The position numbers were made by a program, and so were the translations under genes. Shown here piece after piece: positions 22,018 to 28,375 of a stretch of DNA of 28,375 bases. The notes below the pieces were generated by a model, which saw only the letters and a list, made by a program, of their open reading frames with translations, searched no databases and had not been told where the DNA came from. The stretch is from a virus. Position 1 is the first letter of the stretch. Each line of letters opens with the position of its first letter. Location: the IMG/VR virus record IMGVR_UViG_3300031841_003053, positions 1 to 28,375 of that record; one strand, written 5' to 3'.

Positions 22018-22515
22018 TTAACTAAAAGCAAATCGTAGATCTTTAATTAATTCATCTACGTCTGATTCATTTGCTTGATATAGTAAACCAATTCCACCAG
22101 CAGCAATCCATTCTTTTATGTTGCTGGGTTTATCATCGACTAAGATGTTTGGTTCTCCAGTGAACATCTCATTTGCAAACTTATGCTTCTCACGAGTAAA
22201 TATAAGATTAGGTACCTCTGGCATAAAGCCATGACGTTCTAACCATACACGTTTCCAATAAGATGAATTATGGTCATCTCCTGAAATAGGAGAAGAGCAG
22301 ATACCATAATCTCGTCCAGCTATCTTACGACAGGCCTCTACTAACTTAGCTGAAGTATCAAATGGTTCAAGTGTATTAAACCAATTTGTATTCTTTAGAC
22401 TTTCAACATTAGACTGGGGATCCTCAAGATCTTTCCAATGACTAACATTAAATTTCTTTTCAAAACCACCAAAGAAGTCAGCAATGACTCCATCCATATC
22501 CAAAAATAATTTCAT
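22018..22515 (-). CDS. HAD-superfamily 5'(3')-nucleotidase-like phosphatase
   Basis: A 165-aa HAD phosphatase with FLDMDGVIADFFGGF at the N-terminus (nucleophile D6, acid/base D8), motif II in GICSSPI, a basic residue region in HNSSYWKRVWLERHG, and motif III NILVDDKPSNIKEWIAAGG with the two Asp. The length and the DMDGVIADF opening match the deoxyribonucleotidase (NT5C) group, which dephosphorylates dNMPs. A nucleotide-pool role is reasonable but not proven. Phage HAD proteins with RNA-end or sugar-phosphate specificity exist. The start has AGGAGG eight bases upstream, within the end of the 46-aa gene. Confidence 0.85.
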   Translation of the reverse strand: MKLFLDMDGVIADFFGGFEKKFNVSHWKDLEDPQSNVESLKNTNWFNTLEPFDTSAKLVEACRKIAGRDYGICSSPISGDDHNSSYWKRVWLERHGFMPEVPNLIFTREKHKFANEMFTGEPNILVDDKPSNIKEWIAAGGIGLLYQANESDVDELIKDLRFAFS

Positions 22516-22523
22516 TTAACCTC

Positions 22524-22664
22524 CTATGCTACTTTTTCACGAAAGATTTTATTAAGAAGCCTCAACTGAGCTTCTTCTGTAGAACCATAAAACAACCAAT
22601 TAAGGTCTAGGTGTACACCGTTATCTTCTAACAATTGAATCATATCTTTTACTTTATCAGTCAT
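22524..22664 (-). CDS. Small hypothetical protein (46 aa)
   Basis: A short gene starting MTDKVKDMIQLLEDNGVHLD and ending LRLLNKIFREKVA. It starts at ATG 22664 with AAGGAG seven bases upstream, begins ten bases after the preceding gene's stop, and its end carries the Shine-Dalgarno (AGGAGG) of the HAD gene. Coding context and ribosome site both support it. It is charged, probably helical, with no known domain, and is carried early by the strong promoter at 22920-22948. Small early T4-like genes often encode proteins that inhibit or redirect host factors; nothing here identifies a target. Confidence 0.68.
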   Translation of the reverse strand: MTDKVKDMIQLLEDNGVHLDLNWLFYGSTEEAQLRLLNKIFREKVA

Positions 22665-22674
22665 TATATACTCC

Positions 22675-22893
22675 TTACGAAAAATATTCATCTACAAGAA
22701 CTTCGAAACACTCATAGAGATAATCCATTGAATAGAAATCTCCAAGATCTAAACAAAGATCTGCATCAACAAAATTCCAATTAAGACCGCCCGAAGAATT
22801 AATATTTTCAGAATTACTAACTGCTTTATCAAAAGCTTCGATAACGTCTGCTTTAATTGCTGATCCATTTTCTAAGTGTACGATTCTTGACAT
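22675..22893 (-). CDS. Small hypothetical early protein (72 aa)
   Basis: A 72-aa acidic protein beginning MSRIVHLENGSAIKADVIEA. Its second half, GGLNWNFVDADLCLDLGDFY and then YLYECFEVLVDEYFS, is rich in aromatics and acids. No family is recognised, although I recall similar small proteins in other marine phages. The ATG at 22893 has AAGGAAA eight bases upstream. The longer reading from 22908 would start inside that sequence. As the first gene after the strongest sigma70-type promoter in the window, it is likely made immediately after infection. A DNA-mimic or host-takeover role would suit its acidic nature but is conjecture. Confidence 0.75.
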   Translation of the reverse strand: MSRIVHLENGSAIKADVIEAFDKAVSNSENINSSGGLNWNFVDADLCLDLGDFYSMDYLYECFEVLVDEYFS

Positions 22894-22919
22894 TTTGTTT
22901 CCTTTCATCTTATATTAAT

Positions 22920-22948
22920 AATATAGGGCATATTGAATCAAATGTCAA
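22920..22948 (-). promoter_or_regulatory. Strong sigma70-type early promoter
   Basis: On the minus strand, consensus TTGACA (22948-22943), exactly 17 bases and TATATT (22925-22920). Upstream A-runs resemble an UP element. It should drive the early genes 22893 to 18378 with unmodified host RNA polymerase. Confidence 0.88.
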
Positions 22949-23001
22949 CGGTTTTTTTCATTTTAAATGCATTTTTGTTTTGTTAGAAATCAATAGGTTA
23001 T

Positions 23002-23025
23002 AAAAAAAGGGCGCCGAAGCGCCCT
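23002..23025 (-). terminator. Strong terminator after gene 23
   Basis: In minus-strand RNA, AGGGCGC, a UUCG tetraloop, then GCGCCCU followed by six further U. The stem is seven pairs and the tetraloop is the most stable known. A second small hairpin (AGTTTT/AAAACT around four bases, 23029-23044) lies between it and the gp23 stop. It closes the head operon and insulates the early promoter that follows. Confidence 0.93.
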
Positions 23026-23050
23026 AAAGTTTTTCCGAAAACTCTTGATT

Positions 23051-24394
23051 CTATGTCAAGATGTTGTCAACACGGAAGATTCTGTAGTACTGGTTGGTTT
23101 TTGCTGTTGCAAGACCATCTGCAGGTGCTGAACCTACGAATGGGTTTGACGCCATGCCATAACGAGTTTTGAACCCGATACGTGGCTGGAAGTCATTCTC
23201 ACCAACTGCACGTACCATTGTTAGTGGTACGTATGGGCAGTAGAATACACCGGCGTCATATGGGTTAGTACCCTTATAACCAACGTTGATGTAATCACCA
23301 GTTGCATATGGATCGATGTATACACGAATACGACCGTTCATAACACCTGCAAATGTGTTGCCTGTGTCGTCTACGTTTAGGTTTGTATTCATCGCTGGAG
23401 AATAATCCAACATGCCTGAAGCTGCTAGAGCACTTGCAACATCTGATGAACAGATGATGAAGTTACCTTTACCACGGCGTGTTTCTTTTGCGATTGTGTT
23501 AGCTTCACGATCTAGCTGTACACCAAGACCTTTGAATTTCTCTGCTGACCAACGACCATCTGCGTCTGATGATAGGTCAAAGATACCTTTGACTGTTACG
23601 TTAGCTTGCTGAGCACCAGTTTTTGCTTGGCCGTTGATTGTACGAATTACTTCGCGGTTGATCTCTGCCAAGATCTCTGTTGACAAGATGTTTGCCAACT
23701 CTGTCTCCGCATCAAGACCATGAATTGCTTTCAAGTCTTGTGCTAGTTCTAGTGTGTACTCTGCTTTCAACGCACGTGACTTCGCTGTAACAGTTGCTTT
23801 TTCAATGGTGAAACCCATTTCTGCAAATGCTTCACCTGTGCTACCAAGTGCTTCAGCTTCAGCTGTTTCGTATGCGTCACCTGCATAAGGTGCTGCACGA
23901 TCAGAGTCAATTGTGTTTGGATCATTAGCATTTGCTAGACCGGATAGACCTGATGGGCCATTTGCACCGTTACCAGTTGTTGCTGAGTCACCTGAATAGC
24001 CAACTGCTGCTTCGTTGAATAGTGCTTCATCACCATTCGCAACACCAGCTTTAGATGTTTTGTAGCGTGACTTCATTGCGAAGATCAAGCCTGTTGGACC
24101 TGTCATTGGCTGAACACCACATACGTCATATGCCATCATGTTTGGCATTGCGCGGCGAACCAATGAGATAAGGATTGGGTTCCAGTTAGCACCAGTTACA
24201 CCTTGTGATGCACCAGTTACTCCAGCATTAGAGTTAGCTGCTGTTTCTAGCAAGCCTTGCTCTTGCAATGCTTTTTCTGTGTTCTCCAGAACGACTGCAG
24301 TTACGGCACGCTTGTGTGCGTCTTTAACCAAACCTGCAGTTTCTTCGTTCAATACCGGAGACCATTTCTCTACGAGACGATCATAAGTTTCCAT
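23051..24394 (-). CDS. 23: gp23 major capsid protein
   Basis: The main head protein, 447 aa (T4 precursor: 521), shorter as in cyanophages and pelagiphages. It matches the family in WNPILISLVRRAMPNMMAYD, VQPMTGPTGLIFAMKSRYK, MGFTIEKATVTAKSRALKAEYT, AETELANILSTEILAEINRE, and the C-terminal VGYKGTNPYDAGVFYCPYVP. Residues before about 65 should be the delta peptide removed by gp21 in the prohead. The codons look more constrained and GC-richer than the neighbouring early genes, consistent with very high expression. The gene is preceded by AGGAGATCC and followed by the strongest terminator here. Confidence 0.98.
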   Translation of the reverse strand: METYDRLVEKWSPVLNEETAGLVKDAHKRAVTAVVLENTEKALQEQGLLETAANSNAGVTGASQGVTGANWNPILISLVRRAMPNMMAYDVCGVQPMTGPTGLIFAMKSRYKTSKAGVANGDEALFNEAAVGYSGDSATTGNGANGPSGLSGLANANDPNTIDSDRAAPYAGDAYETAEAEALGSTGEAFAEMGFTIEKATVTAKSRALKAEYTLELAQDLKAIHGLDAETELANILSTEILAEINREVIRTINGQAKTGAQQANVTVKGIFDLSSDADGRWSAEKFKGLGVQLDREANTIAKETRRGKGNFIICSSDVASALAASGMLDYSPAMNTNLNVDDTGNTFAGVMNGRIRVYIDPYATGDYINVGYKGTNPYDAGVFYCPYVPLTMVRAVGENDFQPRIGFKTRYGMASNPFVGSAPADGLATAKTNQYYRIFRVDNILT

Positions 24395-24409
24395 TATAGG
24401 ATCTCCTAC

Positions 24410-25462
24410 TTACTTGTTTGTTTTTCTTAGGGCGTTTACGTAAGCCGCCATTGAATCTGATACTTCTGTTGTATCACCTTCATCTTCTTCCTCGGGATCA
24501 CCAAGGTCGATAGCAGCAGTTGTTTTCTTAGCAAAGTATGATTCTTTGATTGTAGCTACTTTCTTTGCGAAAGTTTCTTCATCTTCGAAATCTACCTTTT
24601 CAACCAAATCAGCAAGCTTTTCAACTTGAGTTTCTGCTAGGTCTTTTGAAGCTTCACGAATGATAGCTGCACGCTTTAGAGTTTCAAGCTCTTCCGCAAG
24701 ATCTAGAGATTTTTTCATTGCTGTGTTGAACTGCTCTTCTAGTTCTTCATTGGCTGTTGCTAGTTCGTCAACTAGGTCAACTTTGGATTCTGGGACTTCA
24801 ATGTAGGACTCAGTGAATAGATCTTTCATCTTATTCATAAAGCCTTCTGCAATCTCGGTACGTAGACCAGTTTGGATTGCCACTTTGTTGTCTTCCATCC
24901 ATTGCTCAACCACATAGTTGAGGTAGCTGTCAACTTTCTCAACAAGATCTTCTTTAGTTGCTTTAATTTCAGAATCTAGTTCTTCTTTATAAGCTTCTTC
25001 CAAACGATCGATTTCTTCAGAAAGTTTTGATTTCAGAGCCGCTTCAAAAATAACAGCTGTTTTAGCTTTAAAGTCTTCTGACAATGTTGCTTCAGATTCA
25101 ACCAACGCGTCTAGTTCACCATTGTAGTCATATGATACTTCAGGTGACTCTGCAATCACTTCGTCGTCAAGATCAGATAGATCGACGTCTTCTCCCATTA
25201 ATTTGGACAATGCAACACGAAGATCTTCTTTCTTCATGCGTGACATTTTGTCGTATGCAGCGTTGATCATTCCAGCTTTAGTTTTGATCTTTTGCATAGG
25301 TTCAGAGTTTTTCTTATCTCCCTTACGTGCCTTTGCACGAGGGCCTTTGTCTTCTGCTGAATCCACAGAGGCAATAGATTGCGCTTCTGCATTTTTTGGA
25401 TCATGAGCCTCTTCGATTTCCTCTTCGAGCTCAACATCCTGTTCTTGGATTTGATCAGTCAT
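24410..25462 (-). CDS. 22: gp22 prohead scaffolding core protein
   Basis: The major scaffold, 350 aa, which fills the prohead and is cut to peptides by gp21. It is highly charged and almost all helical, with many Glu, Lys and Leu repeats forming long coiled coils (about 120-310), and an acidic N-terminus (QEQDVELEEEIEEAHDPKN). Conserved short motifs such as IREASKDLAETQVEKLADL and FAKKVATIKESYF are typical of the family in marine phages. Size is larger than T4 gp22 (269). Placed between the protease gp21 and the capsid gp23 as in T4. The next gene starts 16 bases after its stop. Confidence 0.92.
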   Translation of the reverse strand: MTDQIQEQDVELEEEIEEAHDPKNAEAQSIASVDSAEDKGPRAKARKGDKKNSEPMQKIKTKAGMINAAYDKMSRMKKEDLRVALSKLMGEDVDLSDLDDEVIAESPEVSYDYNGELDALVESEATLSEDFKAKTAVIFEAALKSKLSEEIDRLEEAYKEELDSEIKATKEDLVEKVDSYLNYVVEQWMEDNKVAIQTGLRTEIAEGFMNKMKDLFTESYIEVPESKVDLVDELATANEELEEQFNTAMKKSLDLAEELETLKRAAIIREASKDLAETQVEKLADLVEKVDFEDEETFAKKVATIKESYFAKKTTAAIDLGDPEEEDEGDTTEVSDSMAAYVNALRKTNK

Positions 25463-25477
25463 GTTTGACTCCCATCT

Positions 25478-26134
25478 TTAGTTGGATTTCAATTTTGAGA
25501 GGAAATTCTTATACTCACGAACTTGCGTTTCATAAAGATCCGCACGTGGAGCACGTTTAATTTCAGTCTCTATTTTTTCAATTTCTTGAGCAGTAATAAC
25601 TCCATTGTTCCAGATCCATTCTACACCTTCCATAACACCATTTACAAAAGCTTCCGGTGCAGATGGGTCTTGTACGATATCAACCGTATTAAGAACAAAG
25701 TCATCTTTTACATACATGGTTCCACCACGACGCTCAAGGCTACCCATACCACGAGTTGAGACACCTAATTGAACACCACCCTCAAGCAAACCTTTTACAA
25801 TGTTGCCCATTGGAGTATCCAAAATTCGTGCCTTTCCCATAACATTATTACCTTCCATTTTTAGATCGGTAATCTTATGAGAAACTTTATCTAAGTTAAC
25901 AGTTGGTCCATCAGGGTGGTTTAATTCCCCTACCGCTCTGTCCTTAGAAACCTGTTCATTGACGTATTTACTTACAGCACCTTCTAAGATGCCTTTAGGA
26001 TAGATACGTCCATTTCGGTTCTTAGATTCGGCCATTGCAAATACACCTTCGATGACGTGATTCTTAGATCCGTCCTCTTTCTTTTCGACGATGCACTGAA
26101 CATCAGTTTCAGTATATTCGGTAATTAGCTTCAT
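25478..26134 (-). CDS. 21: gp21 prohead maturation protease
   Basis: A serine protease of the herpesvirus/T4 prohead type, 218 aa (T4: 212). The chain follows T4 gp21 in GVFAMAESKNRNGRIYPKGIL, GELNHPDGP with the catalytic histidine, GNNVMGKARILDTPMG, and VSTRGMGSLERR with the catalytic serine. It cleaves gp22, gp67, gp68 and gp23 after head assembly and ends as fragments itself. Start ATG 26134 directly follows the stop of the upstream 71-aa gene (TAGATG), so it is coupled to the prohead core protein. Confidence 0.96.
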   Translation of the reverse strand: MKLITEYTETDVQCIVEKKEDGSKNHVIEGVFAMAESKNRNGRIYPKGILEGAVSKYVNEQVSKDRAVGELNHPDGPTVNLDKVSHKITDLKMEGNNVMGKARILDTPMGNIVKGLLEGGVQLGVSTRGMGSLERRGGTMYVKDDFVLNTVDIVQDPSAPEAFVNGVMEGVEWIWNNGVITAQEIEKIETEIKRAPRADLYETQVREYKNFLSKLKSN

Positions 26135-26350
26135 CTATCTTCCTAACTGTTTTATAAATTCATTACCCATTTTCTCTGCTTCTCGCTGAGAACGATAAGT
26201 TTCAAGTTTGTCACCATCAATATAAACATCAAATTTCCCTTGATGCTTGTGAATCATCATTTTATATTTGCCAACCTTTTTATCAAGAACATGTTCACCA
26301 GGTGGCATTTTCTTAACGCGTTCTCTAATGGATTTAAAACTTAAATTCAT
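26135..26350 (-). CDS. 68: Putative prohead core protein (gp68-like)
   Basis: A basic 71-aa protein with VKKMPPGEHVLDKKVGKYKM, a predicted beta hairpin FDVYIDGDKLETYRS, and a C-terminal helix REAEKMGNEFIKQL. It occupies the position of T4 gene 68 between genes 67 and 21. Direct similarity to T4 gp68 (141 aa) is not clear to me, so the call depends on synteny with marine T4-like phages. A TATAAATA late promoter ends 15 bases before its ATG, which suggests that genes 68 to 23 can be transcribed separately from 20 and 67. Confidence 0.62.
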   Translation of the reverse strand: MNLSFKSIRERVKKMPPGEHVLDKKVGKYKMMIHKHQGKFDVYIDGDKLETYRSQREAEKMGNEFIKQLGR

Positions 26351-26365
26351 ATTAACACTTTTCTT

Positions 26366-26373
26366 TATTTATA
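26366..26373 (-). promoter_or_regulatory. T4-type late promoter before gene 68
   Basis: An exact TATAAATA on the minus strand in the short gap between genes 67 and 68, 15 bases before ATG 26350. It would give a very short leader and drive genes 68, 21, 22 and 23, whose products are needed in large amounts. Confidence 0.75.
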
Positions 26374-26395
26374 CATTTAAACATTTTGGGTAATA

Positions 26396-26713
26396 TTATG
26401 ATTCTTCATTATCAAATTCGTACTCAGTATACTCATCATCTAATTCATCAATAGCAGCTTCGATCTCTTCGTCAGTAACGTCATCAACTTCATCATCACT
26501 CATTTCAAGATCTTGTTCTGCTTCTGTATCGTCTGTAGCTGGTTCTTCAATTTCTACTGCATTTCCGTCATTATAAATTTCTGCCGCTACATTAATTTTT
26601 TCTTGTTCCAAAGCATCATTCATTTTGCTTTGAATAATATCAGTAAACATAGGCCCAGCTTTGCTGAAGTCTTGGTCAACTACATTATTAATTAGGTCTT
26701 CTATTGCGCTCAT
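26396..26713 (-). CDS. 67: gp67-like prohead core protein
   Basis: A 105-aa, extremely acidic protein. The N-terminal half (IEDLINNVVDQDFSKAGPMF and DALEQEKINVAAEIYND) matches T4 gp67, where the sequence KEEKIAIA occurs at the same place. The second half is mostly Glu and Asp. In T4, gp67 is a core component cleaved to internal peptides. Its start overlaps the end of gene 20 by 26 bases, with GGAG upstream of ATG 26713. The larger acidic tail compared with T4 (80 aa) is typical of the marine forms I recall. Confidence 0.82.
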   Translation of the reverse strand: MSAIEDLINNVVDQDFSKAGPMFTDIIQSKMNDALEQEKINVAAEIYNDGNAVEIEEPATDDTEAEQDLEMSDDEVDDVTDEEIEAAIDELDDEYTEYEFDNEES

Positions 26714-28286
26714 AATCTGCTAAAGCTCCATCTTGCTGTGGTTGTTCATCTGGAATCGTTTCTGATTCCTGATCCTGTTCAGGTTCTTCATCTGTTGGAA
26801 TTTCACCTGATTGTTGTTCTTGCGCTATCTGATCTTTCATTTGTTTTAAATCATCATCATCTAGCTGCAAGATATTTTTCATTACCCATTCTTTAGAGAA
26901 GAACTCTCCAACATACTGTTGTACATTATCAAGAGTCTGTAATCTATTTTGTAATATCTCTGCATCTTTTAATTCAGTAAAGTGATTATCTCTTACATAA
27001 TCAACTACAATATCATTTTTCCACTTTTCCCAATCCTCTTCTACAATGATGCCTTTCATAAGCAATTGTTTTTTGAGAATTTCAGTAAATAACATTGAGA
27101 AACGATTTCTTAATCTATCAATAAACTTCTGAAACTTTACTTCATCTCTAGTAATCTCTGTAGATCTACCTAAACTAAACTGAGCTTCCTGTTCCAATCT
27201 ATTAATAGGCACATTAAGACTTTTATATAGCTTCTTTTGAAAATATAGGATATCATCAATTTGGCCAAGGTTTTCACCTCCAGGTAAGGTGGAGATCTCT
27301 GTACCTCTCCCACCCTCTCTACGAGGAAGCCAAAAGTCTTCCAGCATAGACATATGTTTACGATCGTCTCTTACCTTACCGGTGTCAGCATCATACACTA
27401 GTTTATTACGGTAACGAGCCATAATATCTTTCATATATGTTTCTGCTTTACCACGAGGAAGGTTACCAACATCAATATAGAAGATACGTCTTTCAGGTGC
27501 TCTAGCTAGTCTATAAATGACTAACGAGTCTTCCATCATACGTAATTGGTTTACTGGTTTTAATGCTTTATGTAGAAATGAAATTACTTTCTTTCTATCA
27601 ACATCTAATAGACCCGATGTTACATATGATACCGAGTCATTTGATAATTTAACTCCACCTGACATACCACCAGGCTTTTCCTGATAAATGTAAAATTCAT
27701 TTACATTCTCAACGAGGTTTGCCCCAGTCACTGGATCTTTCTTTTTCTTTATCTCTTTCACTTTACGAATCTTAGAAGCATCAATTGGTCTGATTTCTTG
27801 AATACCAGCTTTTAAATTGTTTTCATCAACAACAAGATGATGATATATTCTACCATCAATATACCAACGTCTAAAGATATCATGTCCAAGATCTTTAAAG
27901 TTTAACATTGATACTATATTATTAAACTCATCATTAATTTGTTTTTTAACAGAATCGCTTATTTCATCTACATGATCTAATGTAAGTGAAATAGGAGATT
28001 CTCCTGCCTGAGAGGTAATTGATTCATTTACAATATCCTCAATAGCTGCATCTACCTCTGGGTGTATTGATGTAGCTCTATATTGTCTAATATTTTGATG
28101 GTTATCCTTGGCATGATCACCCTCGCCAAGATTAACATAAGTGCCGTAATGAGTTCCAGCAGCCGTAACATAGCCTGCTCCATCCTGATCAACAGGTGGT
28201 ACAACGGATTGCATTTTCTCCGCTTGCTTATTGCGAGCACGTTTTATTTCAAATCCAAATAATTTAAGTCCTTCAGTCTCAGCCAT
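26688..28286 (-). CDS. 20: gp20 portal vertex protein
   Basis: The dodecameric portal through which DNA is packaged and to which the tail attaches, 532 aa (T4: 524). Family blocks include RQYRATSIHPEVDAAIEDIV, RRWYIDGRIYHHLVVDE, IRPIDASKIRKVKEI, RRIFYIDVGNLPRGKAETYM, and LPGGENLGQIDDILYFQKKL followed by KSLNVPINRLEQEAQFSLGR. The Gln/Glu/Pro-rich C-terminus after about 490 is not conserved in T4. ATG 28286 (MAETEGLKLFGFEIKR) is the family start; reading from 28331 would translate the hairpin before the gene. Gp19 ends just upstream, as in T4. Confidence 0.97.
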   Translation of the reverse strand: MAETEGLKLFGFEIKRARNKQAEKMQSVVPPVDQDGAGYVTAAGTHYGTYVNLGEGDHAKDNHQNIRQYRATSIHPEVDAAIEDIVNESITSQAGESPISLTLDHVDEISDSVKKQINDEFNNIVSMLNFKDLGHDIFRRWYIDGRIYHHLVVDENNLKAGIQEIRPIDASKIRKVKEIKKKKDPVTGANLVENVNEFYIYQEKPGGMSGGVKLSNDSVSYVTSGLLDVDRKKVISFLHKALKPVNQLRMMEDSLVIYRLARAPERRIFYIDVGNLPRGKAETYMKDIMARYRNKLVYDADTGKVRDDRKHMSMLEDFWLPRREGGRGTEISTLPGGENLGQIDDILYFQKKLYKSLNVPINRLEQEAQFSLGRSTEITRDEVKFQKFIDRLRNRFSMLFTEILKKQLLMKGIIVEEDWEKWKNDIVVDYVRDNHFTELKDAEILQNRLQTLDNVQQYVGEFFSKEWVMKNILQLDDDDLKQMKDQIAQEQQSGEIPTDEEPEQDQESETIPDEQPQQDGALADYERNRRPN

Positions 28287-28309
28287 ACTAGTTCTCGTAA
28301 TTAAGTTAA

Positions 28310-28342
28310 GGAGAGCCCATAGGCTCTCCAATTATATTTATT
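28310..28342 (-). promoter_or_regulatory. Late-promoter-like box and hairpin between genes 19 and 20
   Basis: On the minus strand, AATAAATA (28342-28335) differs from the T4 late box in the first base only. Six bases later comes a perfect eight-pair hairpin, GGAGAGCC with loop TATG and GGCTCTCC (28329-28310), without a good U run. It could be a partial terminator for gene 19 or a 5'-end hairpin of a gene 20 transcript. Confidence 0.5.
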
Positions 28343-28375
28343 TAGGTAGTTGTACCTGATTCCCAGTATTGTACT
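28342..28375 (-). CDS. 19: gp19 tail tube protein, last ten codons (cut by window edge)
   Basis: Only the end is present: VQYWESGTTT followed by TAA on the minus strand. T4 gp19 ends in LDYWE, and gene 19 precedes gene 20 in T4 and its marine relatives, so this is probably the tail tube C-terminus. The fragment alone is too short to prove it. Confidence 0.62.
   Translation of the reverse strand, partial: VQYWESGTTT

Overview
The window is part of a T4-like marine myovirus genome. The full T4 replication, recombination and late-transcription set is recognisable by sequence (gp41, UvsX, gp43, RegA, gp62, gp44, gp45, gp46, gp47, gp55, UvsW, UvsY), followed by the T4 head operon (end of gp19, gp20, gp67, gp68, gp21, gp22, gp23). 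Every gene I can support lies on the minus strand, so transcription runs from high to low coordinates. The DNA is AT-rich and tightly packed, with many TAATG or ATGA junctions and overlaps. Hsp20, short gp62 and RegA forms, a halogenase-like flavoprotein and sugar-nucleotide enzymes fit the cyanophage/pelagiphage branch of T4-like viruses. A DUF1127 protein and a ROSE-like leader hint at an alphaproteobacterial host; that is an inference, not a demonstration.

Layout in the direction of transcription. (1) 28375-23002 is the virion head module, closed by a strong UUCG-loop terminator. (2) 22948-18378 begins with a textbook sigma70 promoter and holds small unknown genes, a HAD nucleotidase-like protein, a tail-tube-like protein with its own T4-type late promoter, UvsY, a PD-(D/E)XK nuclease, UvsW and an LSm-like protein. 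(3) 18377-18241 is a short non-coding region with a sigma70 promoter for gp55 on the minus strand and an excellent sigma70-type promoter on the plus strand, the only plus-strand signal found. (4) 18240-10496 holds gp55, an epimerase, gp47, gp46, gp45, a small protein, gp44, glutaredoxin, gp62, RegA and an unknown protein. (5) 10470-9504 is a self-contained stress cassette: promoters, candidate RNA thermometer, Hsp20, DUF1127 protein, a 60-aa protein and a hairpin. (6) 9473-8922 holds two small unknown genes and a terminator. (7) 8878-1 holds gp43, an AEP-like primase candidate, two tiny genes, a four-gene flavoprotein/sugar-nucleotide block, UvsX, a small protein and the start of gp41.

The core genes form the expected T4 machine: polymerase, clamp, clamp loader, helicase, recombination proteins and late sigma factor. 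Least expected are the block at 1712-5014 (halogenase-like flavoprotein, eukaryote-type phosphomannomutase, TagD-like nucleotidyltransferase, sugar-nucleotide dehydrogenase without its C-terminal domain), the AEP-like primase beside gp43, the Hsp20/DUF1127 cassette with its possible RNA thermometer, and the plus-strand promoter reading into a C-free, G-rich tract at 18338-18377. No tRNA, CRISPR array, insertion sequence or integrase was seen, and no gene-free stretch exceeds 300 bases.
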